Assembly (NCBI RefSeq): GCF_003762835.1
Contig: NZ_RJWA01000001.1
Span: forward strand, 558,001 to 622,000
Source: Micromonospora sp. HM5-17
Lineage (GTDB): Bacteria > Actinomycetota > Actinomycetes > Mycobacteriales > Micromonosporaceae
Reading direction: 5' to 3'
Length of the DNA: 64,000 nucleotides
The notes below the pieces were generated by a model that worked only from the letters and a program-made list of their open reading frames with translations, was not told where the DNA came from and made no database searches. The first letter of the stretch is position 1; every line of letters starts with the position of its first letter. Shown in pieces: positions 1 to 8,372 of this stretch. A program made the translations under genes and the position numbers.

Positions 1-233
1 ACCGGGAGGGCGATCGGGTCAGCGTCCTGCTCGAGCGGTGTTCCCACCAGAGCGGCCCGCTCGGTGAGGGGGAACTGGTGACGGTGGACGGCCATGCCTG
101 CGTGACGTGCCCGTGGCACGGCAGCACCTTCCGGCTTGACGGGGGCGAGGTGGTGCGCGGCCCGGCCGGCACCGACCAGCAGGCGTTGCCCACCCGGGTG
201 GTCGGCGGGGTCCTTCAGGTCCGCCTGCCCTGA
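1..233 (+). CDS. Rieske [2Fe-2S] domain protein, C-terminal part only
   Basis: The gene enters from the left edge; codons are in phase from base 3 and stop at TGA 231-233, leaving about 76 residues. Both halves of a Rieske cluster-binding site are visible: CSH (Cys13, His15) and CPWH (Cys36, His39), the C-x-H...C-x-x-H pattern that ligates a [2Fe-2S] centre. The short loop and the GSTF after the second half match small soluble Rieske ferredoxins or the Rieske end of a larger oxidoreductase; the missing N-terminus prevents choosing. It probably carries electrons to an oxygenase or reductase. A TetR gene follows on the same strand behind its own promoter. Confidence 0.85.
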   Translation, partial: REGDRVSVLLERCSHQSGPLGEGELVTVDGHACVTCPWHGSTFRLDGGEVVRGPAGTDQQALPTRVVGGVLQVRLP

Positions 234-305
234 CCGGCCCGGACCCCGGCTCGCCTCGGCTCACGCCGCGACCGGCCCGCGCCCGTGGGGTCTTCTCGCC
301 CACGT

Positions 306-330
306 TGAGTAAATGATCACTCACTATACT
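306..330 (+). promoter_or_regulatory. Promoter and likely autoregulatory TetR operator
   Basis: TGAGT (306-310) and ACTCA (319-323) form an inverted repeat with an 8-nt centre. A TATACT -10-like hexamer follows at 325-330, about 35 bp upstream of the TetR start. An inverted repeat touching the core promoter of a tetR gene is the usual autorepression layout. The hairpin is seen; the binding is inferred. Confidence 0.55.
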
Positions 331-364
331 GGGCGCGCTCGCCTACCCGCGCCCGGAGGTGTCG

Positions 365-1027
365 ATGAGCACCCGCGACCGGATACTCGACGCGGCCGCG
401 CACGTGATGCGGACCCGGGGTCTCGCCCGCACGACCACCAAGGAGATCGCCAGGGCGGCCGGCTGCTCCGAGGCCGCGCTGTACAAGTACTTCCGGGACA
501 AGGCCGACCTGTTTCTCGCCGTGCTGTCGGAACGCACCCCGAACAGCCCCGTGGCGATGTTCGACGGGTTGCGCCAGCGGGTCGGGCGGGGCCTGCTGCG
601 GGAGACGCTGGAGGAGGTCGCCCGGGCGGCCGTCGATTTCTACCACCACACCTTCCCGATCGGGGCGTCGCTCTTCTCCGAACCGGAGCTGCTCGCCGCG
701 CACCGCGAGGCGCTGCGCCGGTACGGCATCGGTCCGCAGCACGTCGTGGACACCCTGGCCGACTACCTCGTCGCGGAGCAGCACCAGGGCGGCATCCGGC
801 CCGATGCCGACCCGCAGGCCGCCGCGGCGCTCCTGCTCGGCGCCTGCTTCCAGCGGGCCTTCCTCTGTCACTTCGTCGACCGGCCGGACGACGAGGACGC
901 CCGGAGGAGCTTCGCGGCCTCCCTGACCCGTACGCTCCTGGCCGGTCTCCTGGCACCACCGGGCGACGCACCGGGGGAGGCTGTGCCCGTGCGCGACGAG
1001 CCCGGGCCGGAGCGGGCGTCGGGCTGA
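365..1027 (+). CDS. TetR/AcrR family transcriptional regulator
   Basis: A 220-residue protein of normal TetR length. The N-terminal helix-turn-helix is clear (TTTKEIARAAGCSEAALYKY, about residues 22-42), followed by a ligand-binding helical domain that is not diagnostic of a ligand. I chose ATG 365 because GGAGG at 355-359 lies 5 nt upstream; an in-frame GTG at 359 would overlap that ribosome binding site. The gene sits alone between a Rieske gene and the convergent end of the Tad locus. An inverted repeat over its promoter suggests it represses itself. The effector and other targets are unknown. Confidence 0.88.
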   Translation: MSTRDRILDAAAHVMRTRGLARTTTKEIARAAGCSEAALYKYFRDKADLFLAVLSERTPNSPVAMFDGLRQRVGRGLLRETLEEVARAAVDFYHHTFPIGASLFSEPELLAAHREALRRYGIGPQHVVDTLADYLVAEQHQGGIRPDADPQAAAALLLGACFQRAFLCHFVDRPDDEDARRSFAASLTRTLLAGLLAPPGDAPGEAVPVRDEPGPERASG

Positions 1028-1046
1028 GGACGGCGCTGGCCGGGGC

Positions 1047-2261
1047 TCAGTCGCGGAGGCGGTGCCGGCCGCTGGTGGCGGTGGGGCGCCGGGCCGACCG
1101 GCCGCGCAGCCCGAAGACCGTGCCGAGCTGCGCGCCGACCATGCCCGCCACCGCGAGCACCGCCGAGACCGCGAGCGGTCGGTTGACCTCGTCCGTCGCG
1201 TCCTCGGCCGGGGCACCGGCCACGTACGTGGTGCGGTCGTCGCCACCGGTGCCGGAGTGCGGGCCGGGCGTCGGGGCCGCGGACGGGGCGTGAGCCGGGG
1301 CCGACGGCTGCCACTGACCGGGCCCGGAGCCCTTCGCCGGTGGCGTCACGTCTGGCCGGACACCGTCGGTGCGTGACTCCCCGCCCTTCTGCTCCGGCTG
1401 GTCCGGGTTCGGCTGGCTGCGGCGCCTGCTGTCCTCCTCCGGGCCGCCGGGCGCCGGCGGGGTCGCGACCAGCCCGGTGGCGTGCTCGCGTACGCCCCGG
1501 TCCTCGGCTGACTCGGGGAGGCGCAGCATCTGGCCCGGATGGATGCGGTCCGGGTTACGGATCTTGTTGAGCCGGGCCAGCTCCGGGTACCGGTCGAAGT
1601 CACCGAGGTACCGATCGGCGATGTGCCCGAGGTAGTCCCCCTTCTCGACCCGGTAGACCGGCTCTGGCCGGCCGGACCGCTCGGCCGGGGTGGCCGGGGC
1701 GGCGAGCCAGTGCGGTGCCGGTCCGGAGGGTCGGGGGGCGAGCCAGTGTGGTGCCGGACCGGACGGTGTGACGCCGGGGCTCACCGGTGTGGTCGCCGTG
1801 CTGGCCGGTGTGGCCGCCGGCCCGGTCGACGGCGGGGCGCTCGTCGTCACCGCGGGCCCGGCCGCCGTCGCGGTGACGGCCGCCGCCGGGCTCGCGACCA
1901 GGGCCAGGGCGACCGAGCCGACCAACGCCGCGGCCCAGCGCTGCTGACGGCCCAACCCAGGCAGCCGGATCGCGGGTCGGCGAAGGATCCGGGCCGGCAC
2001 CTCCACGAGTACGGAGAGCGCGAAGGTCGCCCACCCTGCCCAGCCGACGAGGGCCAGCGCCCGCAGGAAGAGCTGTCCGTCGTCCCGGCTCGTCAGCACG
2101 GTGCCGAGTTCGCCGAGGGTGGGCACGTGGTCGGGGAGCGGGTTGCCGGCGAAGGTCAGCAGGGCGATCGGCGCACCCGCCAGGAGTCCGACCAGGATGA
2201 TCAACGCGCCGAGGCCGGCGGCCAGTCGACCGGCCCGGTGGGCCGTCCGCGATCCAGGCAT
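1047..2261 (-). CDS. LysM-domain membrane protein at the end of the Tad locus
   Basis: A 404-residue protein. Two membrane segments are seen near the N-terminus (about 13-37 and 67-88), another at about 110-130, then a Pro/Thr/Ala-rich stretch with a near-duplicated SGPAPHWLA unit (about 168-187). A LysM domain follows at about 203-249 (YRVEKGDYLGHIADRYLG...IHPGQMLRLP), then a low-complexity region and a final membrane helix near 362-383. LysM domains bind peptidoglycan, so the protein may anchor the pilus machine to the wall. It is the last gene of the minus-strand locus, 15 nt after the TadG-like gene. The LysM call is firm; the pilus role is inferred from position. Confidence 0.8.
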   Translation of the reverse strand: MPGSRTAHRAGRLAAGLGALIILVGLLAGAPIALLTFAGNPLPDHVPTLGELGTVLTSRDDGQLFLRALALVGWAGWATFALSVLVEVPARILRRPAIRLPGLGRQQRWAAALVGSVALALVASPAAAVTATAAGPAVTTSAPPSTGPAATPASTATTPVSPGVTPSGPAPHWLAPRPSGPAPHWLAAPATPAERSGRPEPVYRVEKGDYLGHIADRYLGDFDRYPELARLNKIRNPDRIHPGQMLRLPESAEDRGVREHATGLVATPPAPGGPEEDSRRRSQPNPDQPEQKGGESRTDGVRPDVTPPAKGSGPGQWQPSAPAHAPSAAPTPGPHSGTGGDDRTTYVAGAPAEDATDEVNRPLAVSAVLAVAGMVGAQLGTVFGLRGRSARRPTATSGRHRLRD

Positions 2262-2276
2262 GGCAGTGCCCCCTAT

Positions 2277-2711
2277 TCAGCGGTTTGACGTGGTGAGGAG
2301 TGTCGCGGTGGCGGTGCCGGGAACCGAGACGGTGTCGGCGAAGCTGAAGAGGTCCAGGAAGGCCCGGTCATAGGTGATCGCGAGTTCCACCGTCAGCCGG
2401 GGGACGCCATCGACCGTCTCGATCTGGACGTCCCACTCCGTGACGTCGTCCACGCCACGCAGGTAGCTGTCGACCGCGGCCCGGGCCGCGTCCTCCTCCA
2501 GGACCGTGCTCCCGTCCTCGAGCAGTTGTTGGAGGTCGACGGCCTGACCGCCGGCGCGTGCGGCCTCGGCCGCCAGGTTGTCGGCGCGCTGCATCGTCCG
2601 AAGTTGGCCCGCGCCGTCGTACGCCAGCGCGATGATCGCCAGTACGCCGATCATGGCGATCACCAGGAAGAGGCTCACCCGTCCCGCGTCCCGGTCGAGG
2701 CGGCCGGTCAT
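2277..2711 (-). CDS. TadG/TadE-like pilus assembly protein
   Basis: A 144-residue protein with one N-terminal membrane helix (about residues 12-32) starting just after DRDAGRVSLFL, followed by an extracytoplasmic domain. This is the layout of TadE/TadG pseudopilins and Flp-associated minor proteins. ATG 2711 overlaps the stop of the upstream TadE-like gene as ATGA, so the two are probably translationally coupled; a longer open frame upstream is just overlap. The final LysM gene follows closely. There is no cleavage motif clear enough to separate TadE from TadG. Confidence 0.72.
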   Translation of the reverse strand: MTGRLDRDAGRVSLFLVIAMIGVLAIIALAYDGAGQLRTMQRADNLAAEAARAGGQAVDLQQLLEDGSTVLEEDAARAAVDSYLRGVDDVTEWDVQIETVDGVPRLTVELAITYDRAFLDLFSFADTVSVPGTATATLLTTSNR

Positions 2712-3202
2712 GGCGTCTCCCGAGCGCGGTAGCGGTCCAGTGGGGAGACGAACGTCGCCTCGACCGTGGTGTACGCCGGCATCGGCGAGAGCTGCGGCAG
2801 CCACAGGTCCCGGACGTCCACGTCGCAGGAGACGGTCACGACGACCGCGGCGTCCGTGCCGGGGGCGGTGGCGAACGCCTCGTCGAGGCTGGTGGGTGTG
2901 CCGTCGACCGTACCGGTGAGGGTGGGCAGCGGTGGCTCGGCGCAGGAGAGTCCCCGCCACCGGAGCCCGGCCCGGACGGCCTCCTCGGCCGCCGTCCGGG
3001 CGGCGTCGGCGGTCCGGGAGATCGACGCGGCCCGGGCGGCGTCGTGCGCCACGGCCTCGATCGCCTCGTCCGCCACGGCGGTCCGGCCGGCCACGCCGGC
3101 GAGCACGATGAGGGCCAGGAAGGCCGGGGCGAGGACCGCCACCTCGATCGAGACCGAGCCACGGTCCACCCGACGCCGCCCCCGGCTCGACCCGCCGGTC
3201 AC
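2708..3202 (-). CDS. TadE-like pseudopilin
   Basis: A 164-residue protein starting at GTG 3202, which overlaps the preceding stop as GTGA. After a basic leader, DRGSVSIEVAVLAPAFLALIV shows the Gly...Glu pattern at the start of a hydrophobic helix (about residues 14-38) typical of TadE/TadF pseudopilins. In the family this Glu-containing segment is processed by the prepilin peptidase, here encoded divergently at 10938. The rest is an exported domain with two cysteines. It is the second of three adjacent TadE/TadG-type genes. Confidence 0.78.
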   Translation of the reverse strand: MTGGSSRGRRRVDRGSVSIEVAVLAPAFLALIVLAGVAGRTAVADEAIEAVAHDAARAASISRTADAARTAAEEAVRAGLRWRGLSCAEPPLPTLTGTVDGTPTSLDEAFATAPGTDAAVVVTVSCDVDVRDLWLPQLSPMPAYTTVEATFVSPLDRYRARETP

Positions 3203-3687
3203 GGCGATCCCGCCTCGGTGAACCGCTCGACCGTGCCGAAGGCCGTCTCGCTGATCCCGGGCAGCGGCACCAGCGGCACCACCCGCAGCGGATGGCCGGT
3301 CACGGTGGCACTCACCCGCTCGCCGCCCGGCCCCGGGCCGGTCACCGTCACCTCCCAGCTGGCCAGCCAGTCCCCGGCGCGGTTCAGGAAGTCCTCCGCG
3401 CGCTCGACACCGGCACCCTCCTCCGCCCGGTAGGTCCGTTGGGCGCTGACCGCGGCCTGGGCCGCGTGCAACGCCGTGGCCCGGGCGATGAACCAGGCGG
3501 CGGTCTGGATGGAGGCGAAGAGCAGGACGAGGATGGCCGGCATCAGGACGGCGAGCTCGACCGGATTCGCTCCCCGGTCCCGCCGCGCACCTCCGATCCG
3601 GTCCCCGACCCCCGCGCGCGGACGCCGGCCCGGGACCGGTCCGGCCGGGCCGCGGCGCGGGAGTCGGCGGCTGGGCGGGCGCGGCAC
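3199..3687 (-). CDS. TadE-like pseudopilin
   Basis: A 162-residue protein. An Arg/Pro-rich cytoplasmic leader of about 40 residues precedes DRGANPVELAVLMPAILVLL, the characteristic TadE transmembrane motif with a conserved Glu. The remaining 100 residues should face outside. The start is the first ATG, but the unusually long basic leader means an internal start cannot be excluded. The stop overlaps the next gene's GTG (GTGA), and the small pilin-like gene ends 3 nt upstream, so expression is very likely polycistronic. Confidence 0.77.
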   Translation of the reverse strand: MPRPPSRRLPRRGPAGPVPGRRPRAGVGDRIGGARRDRGANPVELAVLMPAILVLLFASIQTAAWFIARATALHAAQAAVSAQRTYRAEEGAGVERAEDFLNRAGDWLASWEVTVTGPGPGGERVSATVTGHPLRVVPLVPLPGISETAFGTVERFTEAGSP

Positions 3688-3690
3688 GGG

Positions 3691-3918
3691 TCACTCGACT
3701 CCGGCCTCGTCGCCCGCGCCCGGGTCGGTGGGCTCGGGGATCTGGTCCATCCAGTCCTCGGCCACGCCCAGGGCCAGGGCGGTGACCGCCATGGCCACGG
3801 CGACCAGCCCGAAGATGATGACGGCGGTGGGCACCGGGCTGTCGCCCCGGTCCCCGTACCGGCGCAATGCGGCGAGACGCGCCTTCCACGCGGTGTGCAG
3901 GTAGACGATGGCGATCAT
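3691..3918 (-). CDS. Small single-helix protein, Flp pilin candidate
   Basis: A 75-residue protein: a 23-residue basic leader, then DRGDSPVPTAVIIFGLVAVA leading into one membrane helix (about 30-52) and an acidic tail ending GAGDEAGVE. Position between tadC and the TadE genes, size and single helix suit the major Flp pilin. However, the canonical Gly/Glu/Tyr processing pattern is weak: Pro-Thr stands where Flp pilins carry Glu-Tyr. I chose ATG 3918, preceded by AAGG, over an upstream in-frame ATG at 3954 that overlaps the tadC end. It may be a pilin or a structural accessory. Confidence 0.6.
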   Translation of the reverse strand: MIAIVYLHTAWKARLAALRRYGDRGDSPVPTAVIIFGLVAVAMAVTALALGVAEDWMDQIPEPTDPGAGDEAGVE

Positions 3919-3950
3919 GTGGCACCTTCTCGGGTTGGATGTGTGGCGGG

Positions 3951-4820
3951 TCACAGGCGGGCCATGAAGGGATAGATCATGAAGCCGATCAGGACGAAGA
4001 CGAGCAGGGCGCCCGGGATGTCGAGCCGGCTGGTCACCGCCTCGGCCCGGGCCAGGTTGTCGGTACGGATCTGGTCCCGCAGCGAGTCGGCGCGGCCTCG
4101 CAACGAGTCGTGTACCTGGGCGCCCTCGGTCCCGGAGGACTGCATGATGGCGCCGACGTCACCGAGTTCCGGGACCCCGATCCGTTCGGCGAGCTCGCGC
4201 AGCTCCGCCCAGGGGGAGTGCATCTGCAACTGTGCGATCCGCAGGGCCTCGCGGATCCGTTCGAAGACCCAACCGTCGCAGACCTCGGCGGCCCGCTCCA
4301 GCGCCTGCACCGGCCCGTGCGCTGCGGCGAGCTGCAACGCCACCAGGTCCAGGTAGGCGCAGACGGCCTGCCGAAACTCGCGGCGGGCCCGCTCGGCCCG
4401 CGTCAACACGCTGCGGTGCGCCAGCAGGACGGCGACGAGGGCGAAGCCGAGTGCCCCGACGGTCGGCACCGCGATCGGTGGCCGGATGCCGGCCGCGACG
4501 AGGATCGCGGTCGACACGGCGGGGGCGGCCAGACCGACCAGGGCGGACAGCACCAGGGACAGCGTGTACTGCTCCGGGGTCTGGCCGAGCAGGGCGAGCT
4601 GCCGCTGGGGTGGACGTACCCAGCGGGTGAGCCCGCTTAGCCACTCCAGGTCGCGCCCCTTGGACCCGGGCCGGGTCAGCCCCGTGGGCGGGTGCAGCCG
4701 GCGCAGCGCGGGACCGAGGGCGGGGGTGGCCGGCATCGCCTCCCGGACCAGCAGGAACACGCCGAGCCCGACCGCCCCGCCGCCGAGCACACTGACCGCG
4801 AGATGCCCGTTGAGGATCAC
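3951..4820 (-). CDS. TadC-like type II/IV secretion F-domain membrane protein
   Basis: A 289-residue protein with membrane segments near residues 8-27, 87-109, 113-134 and 267-286. The cytoplasmic helical domain between them (EFRQAVCAYLDLVALQLAAAHGP) is typical of the T2SSF/TadC family. TadB and TadC form the inner-membrane platform on which the CpaF ATPase drives pilus assembly. It lies 112 nt downstream of tadB on the same strand. Length and topology are normal for the family. Confidence 0.85.
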   Translation of the reverse strand: MILNGHLAVSVLGGGAVGLGVFLLVREAMPATPALGPALRRLHPPTGLTRPGSKGRDLEWLSGLTRWVRPPQRQLALLGQTPEQYTLSLVLSALVGLAAPAVSTAILVAAGIRPPIAVPTVGALGFALVAVLLAHRSVLTRAERARREFRQAVCAYLDLVALQLAAAHGPVQALERAAEVCDGWVFERIREALRIAQLQMHSPWAELRELAERIGVPELGDVGAIMQSSGTEGAQVHDSLRGRADSLRDQIRTDNLARAEAVTSRLDIPGALLVFVLIGFMIYPFMARL

Positions 4821-4932
4821 GTGGCTCCTCCCTCCACTCCGGACCTCGCGGCCCGCCGATGCGGCTCGTGCGACGGGTGCCGTCCGCCGCGCGCTCCGGG
4901 CTCGCTCGGCCGGCCCCGCTCGTCCGGCGTGC

Positions 4933-5850
4933 TCATCCGGCCCTGCCTTCCGTGGCGACCTCCTCGCCGCTGGGCGGGGCGAGGAACCGTGCGGGCCGCG
5001 GGGGCAGGCTCATCGCCCGGGCCCAGGCGAGCAGGCCGACGAACGCGGTACCGAGCAGCACCATCACCAGCTGGCCGGTCGGGGTGCCGTACGGGCGCAT
5101 GTAGTCGGCGTTGACCAGCCCGTACGCGAGCACCAGCAGGGTCATCCCGGTCAGGAAGCGGACCGCGAAGCGCGGTTGCGCCCGCTTCGCCTCCACCTCG
5201 CGCCGCGTGATCACCTCGGCGGCCGCCGCGTTCGCGATCGCCCCGAGGACGTCGCCGAGCCGCTCGCCCCGGTCGGTCAGGTGCAGGATCAGCGCCGCCA
5301 CGACCTGGTCGCAGACCGGGTCGCCGATCTCGTCGGCGAAGGCGAGCAGCGCGGTCCGGCCGTGCCAGCCGGCCGCCAGGCGGGCGGCGAGCAGGCGTAC
5401 CTCCTCGTCGATCTGCTCCGGCGCGGTGGCGGCGGTCCCGATGATCGCCTGTTGCAGCCCCTGCCCGGTGCCGGAGACGTCCCGGAGCCGGCGGGTCCAC
5501 TCGCCGATCGCCTCGATCCGGTTGATCGCCCGCCGTTCGGCCCGACCCGTGGTGAACAGCCACGGCGCTCCGGGTACCGCGATCGCGACCAGCAGGCCGA
5601 CCACGGGCAGCCCGGTGAGCAGGAACGCCACCGCGCCGGCCAGGAGCGCGCCGACGAGGAGGCTCTGGTACGCCCGACGTTCCCGCGCGGTGGTGCCGCT
5701 GCCCTGCCAGAGCCGCCGCAGTCCGGGGCCGGGACCCGGGCGGGCCGGCCGGGTGGTCCCGACGATCGCGACCACGGCAAGGACCAGCCCGGCGACGCAG
5801 GCGGCGCCGGATCCGACGGCGATCAGCTCGACGTTCGACGGCAGGGTCAC
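4933..5850 (-). CDS. TadB-like type II/IV secretion F-domain membrane protein
   Basis: A 305-residue protein with an N-terminal helix (about 10-31), a helix pair near residues 65-98, a long cytoplasmic F-domain with VSGTGQGLQQAI, and two C-terminal helices (about 230-280). It pairs with the TadC homolog downstream as the platform of the Tad machine. The gene is 127 nt after the cpaF stop. The start is ATG 5850; no better alternative is seen. Confidence 0.85.
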   Translation of the reverse strand: MTLPSNVELIAVGSGAACVAGLVLAVVAIVGTTRPARPGPGPGLRRLWQGSGTTARERRAYQSLLVGALLAGAVAFLLTGLPVVGLLVAIAVPGAPWLFTTGRAERRAINRIEAIGEWTRRLRDVSGTGQGLQQAIIGTAATAPEQIDEEVRLLAARLAAGWHGRTALLAFADEIGDPVCDQVVAALILHLTDRGERLGDVLGAIANAAAAEVITRREVEAKRAQPRFAVRFLTGMTLLVLAYGLVNADYMRPYGTPTGQLVMVLLGTAFVGLLAWARAMSLPPRPARFLAPPSGEEVATEGRAG

Positions 5851-5977
5851 GGTCTTCCCCTCCGACTCCGTCGGCCATGGCGGTGCCGCCCCCGGGCAGC
5901 GCCTTCCGGCCCTTCCGGCCGGGCGACCCCCGGCCCGACGAGGGAGGTGGGAGCCGGAGCGGGGAAAACGGGTGCGG

Positions 5978-7546
5978 TCATCGCTGCCGGCCCAGAAGAC
6001 TGTGCCGGGGACGACGCCAGGCGCCGGTACCGGCCTCGATGTACCGGGTCAGCAACCGGGCGTCGTACCCGACCCGGAGCAACTGGTCGCGGATCCGCTC
6101 CGGCAGGTGCCGGGGGATCGCCCGTCCGTCCGGCCCCGGCCCGAAGACCGTGGTGGTGGTGATCCGGCTGCCCTCGCCAACGCCGATCACCTCCTCGACG
6201 TGTGAGACGAAGCGGTGTTTGCGACCACCGATCGCGGTCTCGTCCTCGATGGTGACGTAGACGATCAGGTCGAGCGCGTTGCCGGCCATCCGTCGGGCCT
6301 GCTCGACGGTCATCTCCCGGCCGTGCGACAGGGCCAGCTCGATGATCCGCTCGCTGACCCCGGCCGGGGTACGGGCGTGGATGGTGCACATCGAGCCCCG
6401 GCTGGTCGTCATCGCCTGGAGCATCGGCACGATCTCCCGGGAGCGGACCTCGCCGACGATGATCCGGAGCACGCCCATCCGCAGCGCCAGCGGGATCAGG
6501 TCGGCGATGGTCACCTCGCCGGCGGGCCGTCCGTCGGGACCCCGGTCGCCGTGCCCCTCCCGGGACTCGAAGCTCATCACCGCCCGGTGCCGGTGCCGGC
6601 GTCGGGCGGGCAGCAGTTCCCGGCTCTCCTCCAGCAGCACGTACGGCTCGTCGGGCGGAATCTCGTCCATCAGGGCCCGGATCACCGTGGTCTTCCCCGC
6701 GCCGGCGAGCCCGGCCACCATGATGTTCAGCCCCGCCCGCATCGCGGCCCGCAGGAAGTCCCGGATCAGGACGTCGATCATCTCGTCCAGGTCGGCCCGC
6801 CCGCCCGCGATGTCGTCGAGGGAGACCTCGAGGGTGTTGTGCCGGCGGATCACCGCGTACGGGCGGTGGCTGACCAGGTAGACCGCGGCGAGCCGGCTGC
6901 CGTCCGGCAGCTGCAGGTCGAGGGTCGGCTTCGAGGTGGAGAGGGAGCGTTCGGTGGCGCCGGCCCGCCGGGCCGCCGCCTGGAGGATCTCGACCATCTC
7001 CTCGTCGCTGTCGGCGATCGGATCGCCCCAGTCGACGGCGCCGCCGCGTCGGGTGATCCGCACCAGGTCACAGCCGAGGATGTGCACCTCCTCGATCGAG
7101 TCGTCGACGAGCAGGCTCTGCAACCGGCCCAGCCCGACCAGTTCGGCGTTGACCTGGTCGAGCAGCAGCCGCTCCTCGGCCGCCGACATCGGGGTGCCGG
7201 CCCGACGGACGGAGTCGGCGTACTCGGCGACCACTGCCGCGGCGATCCGGTTCCGCTCCCGGTCCTCGTCCTCGGTGGTGAACTCCCGACCGCGCTGCCA
7301 GGCGGCGAGCCGCTCGCTCAGCTCCCGGCGCAGCTCGCGGACCACCGTGAAGTCGACCTGTCGGGGCGGTGCCGCCGGCGCCGGGGCCGGCTGCGGCGCC
7401 GGCAGGTGCGGCACCACGACGTACGGCGGGGTGCCGGCGGTGACGGTTCCCGGGTGCGGGTGGCCGTTGTGCGGCACCGTCTGCCAGGTCGGCCCGGCGG
7501 CCGGGTCCCGGGGACGGGGATCGTGGAAGACCGGCTCAAACCGCAT
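5978..7546 (-). CDS. cpaF: CpaF/TadA family Tad secretion ATPase
   Basis: A 522-residue ATPase that would power assembly or retraction of Flp pili. An extended proline-rich N-terminus (about 1-70) precedes the CpaF core. Walker A is GLAGAGKTT at about residues 279-287; an acidic Walker B segment (VLRIIVGEVRSRE) is near residue 370, and the Asp/His boxes lie between. I chose ATG 7546 because GGAGG stands 6 nt upstream. A GTG at 7573, nine codons earlier, overlaps the tadZ stop as GTGA and is the alternative start. It lies between tadZ and tadB, as in most actinobacterial Tad loci. Confidence 0.92.
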   Translation of the reverse strand: MRFEPVFHDPRPRDPAAGPTWQTVPHNGHPHPGTVTAGTPPYVVVPHLPAPQPAPAPAAPPRQVDFTVVRELRRELSERLAAWQRGREFTTEDEDRERNRIAAAVVAEYADSVRRAGTPMSAAEERLLLDQVNAELVGLGRLQSLLVDDSIEEVHILGCDLVRITRRGGAVDWGDPIADSDEEMVEILQAAARRAGATERSLSTSKPTLDLQLPDGSRLAAVYLVSHRPYAVIRRHNTLEVSLDDIAGGRADLDEMIDVLIRDFLRAAMRAGLNIMVAGLAGAGKTTVIRALMDEIPPDEPYVLLEESRELLPARRRHRHRAVMSFESREGHGDRGPDGRPAGEVTIADLIPLALRMGVLRIIVGEVRSREIVPMLQAMTTSRGSMCTIHARTPAGVSERIIELALSHGREMTVEQARRMAGNALDLIVYVTIEDETAIGGRKHRFVSHVEEVIGVGEGSRITTTTVFGPGPDGRAIPRHLPERIRDQLLRVGYDARLLTRYIEAGTGAWRRPRHSLLGRQR

Positions 7547-7569
7547 CCGGCACCTCCGGGGAGACCAGG

Positions 7570-8370
7570 TCACACCGCATCGGGCACCTCCTGGGCGGCG
7601 GGCCAGCCCAGCCGCGCCCGCCGGCGGTCGAGCAGCGCCCGGACCGGTACCTCCAGGGCGCCGGCCGCGCGCATCAGCGGACGTCCGCTGCGGACGGTGC
7701 CGCCGTGGCTGAGCACCTCGGCGGTACGCGGATCGTGCGGCAGGTGCTCGATCACCGGCAGCCGCAGCGCCTTGCTGACCTCGCCGCGGCTGTGTCCGTC
7801 GCCGACCAGCAGCAGTCGCAGCGAGCCGGCCGGGACCCGGTGCTCGGCGAAGTCCCGCTCGATCGCCCGGATCGTCGCCTGGCTGCTGGAGAGGCTGGGC
7901 AGCCGGGCGGCGGTGACGATCAGGACGACGTCGGCGGCGCGCAGGATCGGCCAGGGGGTGCCGACGACGTGCAGACGCCCGCAGTCGACGATCACGTCGT
8001 AGGCCGGTCGGCCCCTGCCGAGCGCGGCGAAGAAGTCGGCGAAGCGCTGCCAGAGCGGGATCACGCTGCCGGCCTGGGCCGGGTCGACGACGCCGGGGAG
8101 CAGCAGCCGTTCCCGTTTGGGCGCGTCGAGGTCGACGAGCTGCGACCAGAACGTCTCCTCCAGGTTGCCGTCGCGCAACTCACCGACGGCCAGCTCACCG
8201 AGGCCGCGCGGCCCGGGCAGCGCCCCGGCGAGGTAGCCGGCCATGATCGAGCCGCCGGCGGGGTCGCACTCGGCGAGCACCACCCGGTGGTGCCAGCTCA
8301 GGGTGCAGGCGAGGGCGGTCGTGGTGACCCCCGGTGACCCCTTGGCCGAGACGAGGGCGATGATGGCCAT
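7570..8370 (-). CDS. TadZ/CpaE-like MinD-type ATPase
   Basis: A 266-residue P-loop protein. The deviant Walker A KGSPGVTTT is at residues 10-18, in the ParA/MinD style. VIVDCGRL about halfway along is the switch segment. TadZ/CpaE proteins localise the Tad machine within the cell. It ends 3 nt before the cpaF coding frame and starts 2 nt after the cpaB stop, so it is embedded in the operon. The receiver-like N-terminal domain of long CpaE proteins is absent, as in short actinobacterial forms. Confidence 0.87.
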   Translation of the reverse strand: MAIIALVSAKGSPGVTTTALACTLSWHHRVVLAECDPAGGSIMAGYLAGALPGPRGLGELAVGELRDGNLEETFWSQLVDLDAPKRERLLLPGVVDPAQAGSVIPLWQRFADFFAALGRGRPAYDVIVDCGRLHVVGTPWPILRAADVVLIVTAARLPSLSSSQATIRAIERDFAEHRVPAGSLRLLLVGDGHSRGEVSKALRLPVIEHLPHDPRTAEVLSHGGTVRSGRPLMRAAGALEVPVRALLDRRRARLGWPAAQEVPDAV

Positions 8371-8372
8371 GG

